Shown here piece after piece: positions 8,854-17,236 of a DNA stretch of 64,000 nt (position 1 is the stretch's first letter; each line of letters starts with the position of its first letter). The translations under genes and the position numbers were made by a program. A model generated the notes under the pieces. The model saw nothing but the letters and a program-made list of their open reading frames with translations, was not told the origin of the DNA and did no database searches. This DNA comes from Peribacillus simplex. GTDB lineage: Bacteria; Bacillota; Bacilli; Bacillales; DSM-1321. The stretch lies in assembly GCF_030123325.1 (NCBI RefSeq), contig NZ_CP126106.1, positions 1,640,001-1,704,000 on the forward strand. Direction: 5' to 3'.

Positions 8854-9414
8854 ATGGCGAAAAAGAAAAATGAATTGTGGGAATGGACGAAGGCGGTCAT
8901 AATCGCGGTTATAGCGGCGACGCTGATTCGTTATTTCCTCCTGGCTCCTATTGTTGTGGACGGTAATTCCATGATGCCGACATTAAAGGATACGGACCGC
9001 ATGATCGTTAATAAAATCTCCTATTCGATCGGCGAACCGAAAAGATTTGACATTATCGTTTTCGAAGCTCCAGAAGGCAAAGATTACATAAAGCGGGTCA
9101 TCGGATTGCCAGGGGAAAAAGTGGAATATAGAGATGATACTCTTTACGTGAATGGAAAAGCTTATGATGAGCCATACTTGGATGAATATAAAGAACAATT
9201 GATTGATGGCGGGGATTTGACGGAGCCTTTTACATTGAGCGATGTCATAGAACAAGGAACGGTACCTGAAGACACCCTATTCGTCCTAGGGGATAATCGC
9301 CGTTTTAGTAAGGATAGCCGCCATATTGGCGTGGGTGTCGTTCCTTACGATAAAGTGTTAGGAAAAACTAAATTAGTTTATTGGCCAATTGAAGACTTTC
9401 GGTTGGCGGAATAG
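8854..9414 (+). CDS. lepB: Type I signal peptidase (SipS/LepB family)
   Basis: This membrane protease cleaves signal peptides from exported preproteins on the outer face of the membrane. The 186-aa single-spanning Gram-positive form has one N-terminal membrane segment (about residues 13-32). Catalytic Ser39 lies in GNSMMPTL and the general base Lys80 in DYIKRVIGLPG; box E is FVLGDNRRFSKDSR. ATG 8854 is chosen over ATG 8830 because AGGGTGG precedes it. It lies between rplS and rbgA; in B. subtilis rbgA follows rplS directly, while several other bacilli carry a signal peptidase here. rbgA starts 17 nt downstream. Confidence 0.94.
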   Translation: MAKKKNELWEWTKAVIIAVIAATLIRYFLLAPIVVDGNSMMPTLKDTDRMIVNKISYSIGEPKRFDIIVFEAPEGKDYIKRVIGLPGEKVEYRDDTLYVNGKAYDEPYLDEYKEQLIDGGDLTEPFTLSDVIEQGTVPEDTLFVLGDNRRFSKDSRHIGVGVVPYDKVLGKTKLVYWPIEDFRLAE

Positions 9415-9431
9415 TAGGAAGGTGGATTCCA

Positions 9432-10304
9432 TTGACAATACAGTGGTTCCCTGGCCATATGGCCAAAGCAAGACGGGAAGTAACAGAGAAATTAAAACTG
9501 ATCGACATCATCTTTGAACTTGTGGATGCCCGGATTCCGGCGTCTTCACGAAATCCGATGATCGATGAAATCATACAGCATAAACCGAGGGTTATCCTTT
9601 TGAATAAAGCTGATATGGCCGATCCGGTTAAAACCAATATGTGGCTTGAGCATTATAAATCGCAGGGGAAAACGGCGATTGCCATTAATTCGCAGGCAGG
9701 AAACGGTTTAAACCAGATTACGGCCGCTGCCAAAAAACTTTTAAAAGAGAAGTATGAGCGGATGGAATCAAGAGGAATAAAGCCGAGAGCGATCCGTGCC
9801 ATGATAGTAGGCATTCCGAACGTGGGGAAATCGACACTGATCAATCGACTTGCCAAAAAGAACATTGCCAAGACAGGGAATACTCCTGGCGTCACGAAAG
9901 CGCAGCAATGGATAAAAGTTGGTAAGGAATTGGAATTGCTGGATACGCCGGGGATTCTCTGGCCGAAATTCGAGGATCAAGAAGTTGGTTTGAAGCTTGC
10001 ATTGACAGGTGCGATCAAGGATACGATTTTAAACTTGCACGAAGTCTCTTTATACGGTCTCCGCTTTTTGGAAAAAGAATATCCGGATAGAATGAAATCC
10101 CGTTATAACCTGGATGTAATTCCGCAGGAAACGCTCGAATTGTTCGATGCGGTCGGAAAGTTCAGGGGCTGTTTGGCTTCTGGGGGCTTCATCGATTATG
10201 ATAAAACCGCAGAGTTGGTCGTACGTGAAATCCGTTCTGAAAAGATGGGCCCGCTTACGTTTGAGGTCCCGTTGGATTATGAAGAGGTTGATATCCCCGA
10301 TTAA
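9432..10304 (+). CDS. rbgA: Ribosome biogenesis GTPase RbgA (YlqF)
   Basis: This is an essential late 50S assembly GTPase that promotes L16 incorporation. The 290-aa protein has the circularly permuted GTPase order: G4 (LLNKADMAD, about residue 55) comes before G1 (GIPNVGKSTLINRL, about residue 125) and G3 (DTPGILWP). It begins TIQWFPGHMAKARRE, the conserved family N-terminus. The start codon is TTG 9432, supported by GGAAGGTGG and the conserved N-terminus; no ATG fits. It is probably cotranscribed with lepB. Confidence 0.96.
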   Translation: MTIQWFPGHMAKARREVTEKLKLIDIIFELVDARIPASSRNPMIDEIIQHKPRVILLNKADMADPVKTNMWLEHYKSQGKTAIAINSQAGNGLNQITAAAKKLLKEKYERMESRGIKPRAIRAMIVGIPNVGKSTLINRLAKKNIAKTGNTPGVTKAQQWIKVGKELELLDTPGILWPKFEDQEVGLKLALTGAIKDTILNLHEVSLYGLRFLEKEYPDRMKSRYNLDVIPQETLELFDAVGKFRGCLASGGFIDYDKTAELVVREIRSEKMGPLTFEVPLDYEEVDIPD

Positions 10305-10312
10305 CATGAAGT

Positions 10313-10384
10313 GATACGGAGCTGGAGTTGGATGTCGAAAAGGTATTTCTTTTTGATGTCTCTTTTCCGCTCCGTATTTTTGTC
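10313..10384 (+). terminator. Nested hairpin terminator between rbgA and rnhB
   Basis: The outer stem ATACGGAGC/GCTCCGTAT encloses an inner hairpin (TCGAAAAG with CTTTTTGA) and ends in TTTTTG. The long loop is unusual, but the T run at the foot of the outer stem fits a terminator. Confidence 0.55.
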
Positions 10385-10439
10385 TGAACTGAAGAAAGGA
10401 AGCAGTACTGCCGATAATTAATATGATGGGTGATAAAAG

Positions 10440-11225
10440 ATGATAACTGCAATGAGCATTAAGGAAATCTCCTTAAAGTTAATGACTATAAGAGAGCCCG
10501 AAGATTCATTTTTACAAGAATGCCGGGAGGACGGAAGAAAGGGTGTAACCGACTTAGTAAGCAAATGGCAAAGAGCTTATGAAAAAGAACAACAGGTAAG
10601 GGATGCATTCACGGAAATGACGGAGTTTGAACGGCAATTGCGAAAACAGGGGTTTTCCATTCTGGCCGGTATCGATGAAGTTGGAAGAGGACCGCTCGCA
10701 GGACCAGTTGTGACGAGTGCAGTCATCTTGCCTGAATCTTTTTACTTACCAGGTCTTAATGATTCTAAAAAAATTCCAGAGTCAAAAAGGGAACGGTTTT
10801 ATGAGATGATTTTTAAGGAAGCACTATCCATAGGTGTGGGTGTTGTACATAGCGAAGTTATTGATGAAATCAATATATATCAAGCCACGAAAAAGGCAAT
10901 GGTGGCCGCAGTGAACGATTTGTCAGAACTTCCTGATCATTTGTTGATCGATGCGATGGAACTGGATGTGCCGATTCCGCAGCTTTCACTCATAAAGGGG
11001 GACGCAAGAAGCATTAGCATCTCTGCGGCCTCCATAATAGCAAAAGTGACCCGTGATAGGATGATGAAGGAATATGGTGAAAAATATCCGGAATATGGTT
11101 TCGAAAAGCACATGGGCTACGGGACTAGCCAACATTTAGAAGCACTCCGCACACATGGGCTTACACCTTGGCATAGAAGAAGTTTTGCACCAGTTAAGGA
11201 AATCGCTGCACGAACGAAGGGCTAG
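10440..11225 (+). CDS. rnhB: Ribonuclease HII
   Basis: RNase HII removes single ribonucleotides and RNA-DNA junctions from the genome. The 261 aa include a Bacillus-type N-terminal extension of about 70 residues (substrate-binding region). The catalytic domain has the first acidic pair in GIDEVGRGPLAGPVVTSAV, DSKKIPESKR, the Asp in LLIDAMELD, and the Asp in IIAKVTRDRMM. ATG 10440 has a modest GGGTGA; a second in-frame ATG at 10452 (MSIKEIS) is possible. It is followed by decayed ylqG, as in the B. subtilis order rnhB-ylqG-ylqH. Confidence 0.95.
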   Translation: MITAMSIKEISLKLMTIREPEDSFLQECREDGRKGVTDLVSKWQRAYEKEQQVRDAFTEMTEFERQLRKQGFSILAGIDEVGRGPLAGPVVTSAVILPESFYLPGLNDSKKIPESKRERFYEMIFKEALSIGVGVVHSEVIDEINIYQATKKAMVAAVNDLSELPDHLLIDAMELDVPIPQLSLIKGDARSISISAASIIAKVTRDRMMKEYGEKYPEYGFEKHMGYGTSQHLEALRTHGLTPWHRRSFAPVKEIAARTKG

Positions 11226-11234
11226 GGGGGATGA

Positions 11235-13144
11235 GTGGTGCAATCTATAACAAGCGGGCAACCCGTTTCTTCACCCATTGAAGTAAAAGGATCTTTGAGT
11301 TTGAAAAACCGGGCAAATCCTTATCGGAAAGGTGAATAAGGTTTATCCTGATCAAACGGCCGAGGTACAGATTGTCCATCAAAAAATGATTGCCAATCTC
11401 GAAATCCCGCTACGGACAGGAGAAAGGTACTGGTTTCAAGTGAAGCACCCTATAGAAGGGGGTGTGGTGTTAAAAGCTTTAAAATCCCCCGATTTGAACC
11501 TTTCCGGCTTAAAGGGAACGGCTGCGCAATTGATCGCTCATCTCGGCATGACGCCTGAACCGGCCGCAATGAAGCTTGCCGAATACCTTCTGACAAATCG
11601 GCTTCCGATAACAAAGGAAACCTTTCAGTCCGCCTTGCAATGGTTAAAAGCTGCGGATGCTGCAGAAACTGGTCTGCCTATAATAAAATCGATGTTCAAT
11701 CAGCAACTGCCATTTGTAAAAGATGTATTTGATGCATGATTCACACAGTCCAAAGGTGAACCTTTCCACAAACTACTCAGTGCCTTCAAGCAACAGCTGC
11801 AAGATGTCGGGGCAGTAACGAGGACGTCCGTCAAGCTTATGGAGGTATTGGACTCTTTACATGTTGTTAAACGGAACCAGCTTCAACAAAATGGTTTGCA
11901 AAACCTAGTGACCACTTGGCTGGATCCCGATTCAACGCCAGAAATGAAATCCGGTGCATATTCCCTGCTTCAAAAGACGGGTTTAATTCCAAAGGGAATT
12001 GCAGAACCTGTCTTTCTGGAAAACTTAATGGATGGAGCTGAGGCAAGGTCCGGTATGGCCAAGAATTCAGTGATTGATAAATTACATCAAGGATTGCAGT
12101 TACTTTCCGGGGCAAAAAGCGGTGCATTTGCAAAAGTTGAAGAGATCGAAACGGCCATTTATCGCTTATTTAACGGTCATGATCATGAGGGTGCAAACCT
12201 GCCATCTGGTATCCACTCGATACAGAGAAAAAACATTTCTGCCCTCTTGCCTTTCATTTACTCCAGAGTGCTTTTACCGAAGCGACAGCTAAAAAGGCAA
12301 TAGGCGAAAAAAAGAAGTGAATGATCTTATAGGCTACTTGAATATGGATACAGAGCAAATAGTGGAGTCGAAGGGTAAGGTAGCTGAATTACTGTTCCAA
12401 TCGCTTATTAAGCTTCCTGAGGCCCGATACGTTGGGATTAATGAGAAGCTTGTCCTTTCACATGTACTGGAAACTGAGTTTCAAACAATCGATTTCACCA
12501 AGGGGCCTTCCGTTGCACACCAACTAAAAGAAATGACCAAGGTCCTTGGCCTTCAGCTGGAGCATGCACTCATTAATCTTTCTGGTGATGATATGAATGA
12601 GATCCCCAATGACTTAGAAACACTTAAGCCGCTGCTGCTTAAATTGCTGAATGAGCAAATTCCGGCATCTATCAAGGAGATGGCAGAACAAATCCTGAAT
12701 CGGATTACTGCGCAACAGATCCTTTCGCAGGAAAATGGGCCGATTCAGAATTTGCTCCTGGCACTTCCACTTAATTTGGGATCGATTCAAACGGACCTAA
12801 CTTTACAATGGAGCGGAAGGAAAACAATAGATGGCAAAATAGACCCGGATTACTGCCGAGTACTATTTTATTTAGAATTGGAACGTCTTAAAGAAACGTT
12901 CATCGACATGCATGTTCAAAACCGAATCATAAAAGTGACGGTCATCAATGGGCATGGTGCGGTCCTTGAAGAGGCAGCCGGTCGATATCTTGACATCCTA
13001 AGAGAAAATCTTGGAAAAATGGATTACAGATTATCAGGGGTTTCATTTGTAAAACCCGTGAATGAAAAAGAGCGGGACCTAAGGGTGAAACCGATTCCTT
13101 ACTCAGAAGCCGGTTCATATAGCGGAGTGGATATTCGAATATGA
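11235..13144 (+). pseudogene. ylqG: ylqG, FliK-like orphan, broken by frameshifts and a nonsense codon
   Basis: Fragments in three frames read as one YlqG-like protein of about 630 aa. The GTG start (11235 or 11238) follows AGGGGGG but hits TAA at 11337. Reading resumes in the next frame as KVNKVYPDQTAEVQ, consistent with an extra A in the A5 run 11304-11308. An in-frame TGA at 11737-11739 interrupts the second fragment, which continues in the same frame. The frame changes again near 12240-12255 and at the A7 run 12307-12313, after which the C-terminal domain is open to the TGA overlapping ylqH. That C-terminus (IKVTVINGHGAVLEEAAGRY and on) resembles the hook-length control FliK C-domain. No product of normal length can be made. 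Confidence 0.85.
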
Positions 13145-13413
13145 TAAATGATCATCGAAAAGAAGCGATTGCCTTAAAGTATGATCAAAGAACATCCAAA
13201 GCGCCCGTCATATTGGCGAAGGGGAAAGGTAAAACGGCTGAAAATATTCTGGAAAAGGCCATGAAACTGGATATACCGGTCCAGAGGGACGAATCGCTTG
13301 CTGCACTTTTAGGTCAATTGGATATAAATCAAACGATTCCGGAAGAATTATATGGAGCAGTTGCAGAGGTGTTTGCATTCATTTATAAAGTTGATAAGGA
13401 CATGAATCGGTAG
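13141..13413 (+). CDS. ylqH: YlqH, FlhB C-terminal-domain-like protein
   Basis: This intact 90-aa protein resembles the cytoplasmic C-terminal domain of the flagellar export switch FlhB without its membrane part. It begins MINDHRKEAIALKYDQ and contains KAPVILAKGKGKTAENILE. It lacks the NPTH autocleavage site of real FlhB. Its ATG overlaps the stop of the broken ylqG (ATGA), so its translation was probably coupled to ylqG and may now be reduced. The function of FlhB-like orphans is not established. Confidence 0.85.
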   Translation: MINDHRKEAIALKYDQRTSKAPVILAKGKGKTAENILEKAMKLDIPVQRDESLAALLGQLDINQTIPEELYGAVAEVFAFIYKVDKDMNR

Positions 13414-13525
13414 GATCCTAGTTATCCATGTGATTTCACCAAATGGAGTTCTGTTGGTTTATGTAGAATATTAGGGAAATCACTAGCGTATTTTCATTAT
13501 ATTAAAAAAATACTAAACTATTTAC

Positions 13526-13561
13526 AAAAGGACAAGGCAATGGCTTTGTCCTTTTGCTTTT
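13526..13561 (+). terminator. Terminator after ylqH
   Basis: AAAAGGACAA pairs with TTGTCCTTTT (10 bp, 10-nt loop), followed by a T-rich GCTTTTATTT. Confidence 0.82.
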
Positions 13562-13753
13562 ATTTAGGGCCAGACAAAGGATATCCGTAATTTCTCATGA
13601 AAAGGTCTCTGAGTCAATATAATGAAAAGGCTTTCACGGTAGTGTTTTAACTAGATTTATAACTGTAATGCCCCTTTTTTTGTAATAGAATTTCAAAGCA
13701 AAAATAAATGATTTTAATAAGAAAAAAACAACGGCAAAGAAGGATTTTTCCAT

Positions 13754-13784
13754 TTTACACAGGGGTATGGAAGTATATTATAAT
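13754..13784 (+). promoter_or_regulatory. Candidate sigma-A promoter for sucCD
   Basis: TTTACA is followed by TATTAT (16-bp spacer) or the overlapping TATAAT (19-bp spacer), about 120 nt upstream of sucC. An alternative start region closer to sucC cannot be excluded. Confidence 0.45.
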
Positions 13785-13903
13785 AATATTTTAAAAATTT
13801 CGTGAAAGAAAATTATGCACGAAGGAGAATTTTGTTGTAATATGGTAGAGAAAACACGCATTAAATTTCGAAGTTGTTTTTTAGTAGATAAGGAGGATGG
13901 GAA

Positions 13904-15064
13904 ATGAATATCCATGAGTATCAGGGGAAAGAGATATTGCGACAATACGGGGTATCCGTTCCAAATGGCCGGGTTGCCTTTACTGTTGATGAAGCAGTGG
14001 AAGCAGCGAAGGAGTTAGGTACGGAAGTTGTTGTCGTAAAAGCTCAAATTCATGCGGGCGGCCGCGGGAAAGCCGGCGGAGTCAAGGTAGCGAAGAATCT
14101 TGATGAAGCACGTACATATGCAGAAGAGATTCTTGGCAAGACGTTGGTGACCCATCAAACAGGACCTGCAGGCAAGGAAGTTAAGCGTTTACTTATTGAA
14201 GAGGGCTGCGACATTACGAAAGAGTATTATATCGGGCTGGTCCTTGACCGTGCTACGAACAGTGTCGTGTTGATGGCTTCCGAAGAAGGCGGAACGGAAA
14301 TTGAGGAAGTGGCAGAAAAGACGCCAGAGAAAATTTTCAAAGAAGTAATCGATCCGGTTGTCGGCCTGACTGGCTTCCAAGCACGGAGAATTGCTTTCAA
14401 TATAAATATTCCGGCTTCACTAATAAATAAAGCTTCCAAGCTGATGGTTAACTTATATACTGCTTTCGTTGAAAAAGATTGCTCTATCGCAGAAATCAAC
14501 CCATTAGTGGTTACGGGCGACGGCAATGTAATGGCACTTGATGCTAAGTTGAATTTTGATGATAATGCGATTTACCGCCAAAAAGACATCGCGGAATTCC
14601 GTGATTTGGATGAAGAGGATGCAAAAGAGATTGAAGCATCGAAACATGGCCTTAGTTACATATCGCTTGACGGAAATATCGGATGCATGGTAAATGGTGC
14701 CGGGCTTGCTATGGCAACGATGGACATCATTAAACATTATATGGGAGATCCGGCTAACTTCCTTGACGTTGGTGGCGGCGCCACTGAGGAAAAAGTGAAA
14801 GAAGCTTTCAAAATCATCCTTTCCGATAAAAATGTTAAAGGCATCTTCGTTAATATCTTCGGAGGAATCATGAAATGTGACATCATCGCAACAGGCGTCG
14901 TGGCTGCTGCTAAAGAGCTTGGTCTTGATGTCCCTCTTGTTGTTCGTCTTGAAGGAACGAATGTGGACCTTGGCAAAAAGATTCTAAAAGAGTCAGGTTT
15001 AAATATTACGGCTGCTGAATCAATGGCTGATGGAGCGCAAAAAATAGTATCACTTGTAGGATAA
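13904..15064 (+). CDS. sucC: Succinyl-CoA synthetase (ADP-forming), beta subunit
   Basis: With SucD this enzyme interconverts succinyl-CoA and succinate with ATP formation in the TCA cycle. The 386 aa form an ATP-grasp domain (MNIHEYQGKEILRQYGVSVP, KAQIHAGGRGKAGGVK) followed by the CoA-ligase domain with GCMVNGAGLAMATMD and NIFGGIMKCD. The start has a strong AAGGAGGATGGG. sucD follows after 18 nt; the two form a dicistronic operon. Confidence 0.98.
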   Translation: MNIHEYQGKEILRQYGVSVPNGRVAFTVDEAVEAAKELGTEVVVVKAQIHAGGRGKAGGVKVAKNLDEARTYAEEILGKTLVTHQTGPAGKEVKRLLIEEGCDITKEYYIGLVLDRATNSVVLMASEEGGTEIEEVAEKTPEKIFKEVIDPVVGLTGFQARRIAFNINIPASLINKASKLMVNLYTAFVEKDCSIAEINPLVVTGDGNVMALDAKLNFDDNAIYRQKDIAEFRDLDEEDAKEIEASKHGLSYISLDGNIGCMVNGAGLAMATMDIIKHYMGDPANFLDVGGGATEEKVKEAFKIILSDKNVKGIFVNIFGGIMKCDIIATGVVAAAKELGLDVPLVVRLEGTNVDLGKKILKESGLNITAAESMADGAQKIVSLVG

Positions 15065-15082
15065 TAGGCAGGGGGGAACATA

Positions 15083-15985
15083 ATGAGCGTTTATATTAAT
15101 AAAGATACGAAAGTGATCGTTCAGGGAATCACTGGTGCAACAGCATTATTTCATACAAAACAAATGTTGGAATACGGCACGAAAATCGTTGGAGGAGTCA
15201 CTCCGGGTAAAGGTGGGACAGAAGCGGAAGGGGTACCTGTATTCAATACAGTTTCCGAAGCTGTCACTGAAACCGGAGCGAATGCTTCCGTTATCTATGT
15301 ACCGGCTCCATTTGCTGCCGATGCAATTCTGGAAGCCGTAGACGCAGAACTTGATCTTGTCATTTGTATCACGGAACATATTCCTGTCCTGGATATGGTC
15401 AAGGTTAAGCGGTACATGGAGGGCAAAAAAACTCGCTTGATCGGACCGAACTGCCCAGGTGTCATTACTCCTGAAGAGTGTAAGATTGGTATCATGCCAG
15501 GGTATATCCACAAAAAAGGCCATGTAGGTGTAGTTTCACGTTCTGGAACTTTAACGTACGAGGCCGTTCACCAATTATCGCAAGCAGGCATCGGGCAATC
15601 GTCGGCTGTCGGTATCGGTGGGGATCCAGTTAACGGAACGGATTTCATTGACGTATTGAAGGCATTCAATGATGATCCTGAAACACATGCTGTGATCATG
15701 ATCGGGGAAATCGGCGGAACGGCAGAAGAAGAAGCAGCAATCTGGGTGAAGGAAAATATGACTAAGCCAGTTGTTGGGTTCATTGGTGGCCGTACGGCTC
15801 CTGCCGGTAAACGCATGGGACATGCTGGTGCCATTATCTCAGGAGGAAAAGGGACTGCTGACGAGAAAATCCGCGTCATGAACGAATGTGGAATTAAAGT
15901 TGCCGAAACTCCATCCGTAATGGGTGAAACATTGATTTCCGTTTTGAAAGAAAAAGAGATTTACGAACCTTGTAAAACTCATTAA
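15083..15985 (+). CDS. sucD: Succinyl-CoA synthetase (ADP-forming), alpha subunit
   Basis: This 300-aa subunit is phosphorylated on the active-site His in MGHAGAIISGGKGT (about residue 247). The N-terminal CoA-binding Rossmann fold has VQGITGATALFHTKQM, and a conserved SRSGTLTYEAVHQL follows. It is cotranscribed with sucC and closed by a terminator 8 nt after the stop. Confidence 0.98.
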   Translation: MSVYINKDTKVIVQGITGATALFHTKQMLEYGTKIVGGVTPGKGGTEAEGVPVFNTVSEAVTETGANASVIYVPAPFAADAILEAVDAELDLVICITEHIPVLDMVKVKRYMEGKKTRLIGPNCPGVITPEECKIGIMPGYIHKKGHVGVVSRSGTLTYEAVHQLSQAGIGQSSAVGIGGDPVNGTDFIDVLKAFNDDPETHAVIMIGEIGGTAEEEAAIWVKENMTKPVVGFIGGRTAPAGKRMGHAGAIISGGKGTADEKIRVMNECGIKVAETPSVMGETLISVLKEKEIYEPCKTH

Positions 15986-15993
15986 TTTAAGCT

Positions 15994-16026
15994 GGGCCGA
16001 CCTTTCTTTGGGTCGGTCTTCTTTTC
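15994..16026 (+). terminator. Terminator after sucD
   Basis: GGCCGACC pairs with GGTCGGTC (8 bp, one G-T) and leads into a T-rich CTTCTTTTCCC. Confidence 0.75.
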
Positions 16027-16104
16027 CCTCCAATTTCCTCGGGAGACACCGAGTACATCACTATCAACCTACCTTTAAAAATTTCCGTTTAGGGGCGTTT
16101 CAAA

Positions 16105-16971
16105 TTGAATAAAAAAGAAAAGTTAATCCATCTCCATCATTGCCGAGGGGCAGGATGGAAATCAATCCAAACAATCATGTCCATAGACCCATCATTATCT
16201 TCCCTGTTCACGACGGATTACGTTGAGTGGGCAAAAATGCTTCCTATCCCTTCAAATAAGCTTAACCTCTTTTTCAAAGATTTACATTCACTCAATACCA
16301 TCGATAAACTTAAAAATTACGAAGATAGCCAAATCCATTGTTTGACGATCTTCGATGATGGATATCCTTTTTTGCTGAAGCAAATATTCGATCCTCCGTG
16401 GGTTCTTTATTATAAAGGTGATAAGAAGCTTTTAACAAGGAAGAATACGCTAGGTGTTGTTGGAACGCGTAAGCCAACCTCGTATGGTCTGGAGGCCTTA
16501 AAATCGATTCTATTACCGCTTGTAAAGAAAAAGTTCGTGATCATAAGCGGAGTGGCGGCTGGAATCGATGCAGAGTCACATAAGATCACATTAAGCGAAG
16601 GCGGAGATACGATTGGGGTTTTAGGAGGGGGGATCATGCAAATATATCCGAAATCCAATGTTACCCTTGCTGAAGAAATCACCAATAACGGCCTGCTAAT
16701 ATCTGAGACTCCACCGGAAATGAAGGCGGAACCTTGGATGTTTCCGCTTAGGAATCGAATCATCAGTGGATTATCACAGGGAGTATTCGTGGTCGAGGCA
16801 AAAGAAAGAAGCGGTTCCCTTATTACGGCACAAGCAGCTTTGGAACACGGCAGGGAGGTATTTGCGCTTCCTGGCAATGTTACGAGCCCTGAATCATTGG
16901 GTACCAATCAATTGATTTCCGATGGTGCCAAACTTGTTTTGAGTTCCAGGCAGATCGAGGAAGAGTTTTAA
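16105..16971 (+). CDS. dprA: DNA processing protein DprA (Smf), RecA loader
   Basis: In transformation DprA protects incoming single-stranded DNA and loads RecA onto it. The 288 aa have a SAM-like N-terminal region and a central Rossmann-like DprA fold. Visible motifs are VVGTRKPTSYG, SGVAAGIDAESHK, VLGGGIMQIYP, the conserved MFPLRNRIISGLS, and SGSLITAQAALEHGREVFALPG. The start is TTG 16105, supported by AGGGGCG and by alignment with B. subtilis DprA; no upstream ATG fits. The order sucD-dprA-topA is the Bacillus order. Confidence 0.95.
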   Translation: MNKKEKLIHLHHCRGAGWKSIQTIMSIDPSLSSLFTTDYVEWAKMLPIPSNKLNLFFKDLHSLNTIDKLKNYEDSQIHCLTIFDDGYPFLLKQIFDPPWVLYYKGDKKLLTRKNTLGVVGTRKPTSYGLEALKSILLPLVKKKFVIISGVAAGIDAESHKITLSEGGDTIGVLGGGIMQIYPKSNVTLAEEITNNGLLISETPPEMKAEPWMFPLRNRIISGLSQGVFVVEAKERSGSLITAQAALEHGREVFALPGNVTSPESLGTNQLISDGAKLVLSSRQIEEEF

Positions 16972-17236
16972 ACAATATAATATAGAAGATAGACGGAGAA
17001 TCAAACGGGAAAATAGAAAAAAAGGTGCTTTTTTGGAAGGATGGGTTGAATTATTAGACAAAAAGGTTGAAAATATTGTAAAACTGTTATAAGTTTTGCA
17101 AATGGCACCTCTTGTCAAAATACCTATTAATAAATGAATCAGCATGCTTTGAAAAGTAAAGAGGTGTTGACAAATGATTTTTGAATGATTAATAATAGTG
17201 AAGATTTATATTACCTCTTTGAGGAGGATTTATTGG
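16972..17236 (+). other. Intergenic region dprA-topA
   Basis: This AT-rich region contains an imperfect inverted repeat around TGTAAAACT and AGTTTTGCA (17079-17102, no T run) and the topA promoter at 17167. No convincing gene is present. Confidence 0.55.
17167..17195 (+). promoter_or_regulatory. Sigma-A promoter for topA
   Basis: A perfect TTGACA, a 17-bp spacer and TAATAA, about 40 nt upstream of the topA start. Confidence 0.6.

Larger units (their letters stand above)
13414..13903 (+). other. Intergenic region ylqH-sucC
   Basis: These 490 nt without a gene hold a clear terminator (13526-13561) and a candidate promoter (13754-13784). The rest is AT-rich with no open frame that has a ribosome-binding site. 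Confidence 0.7.
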
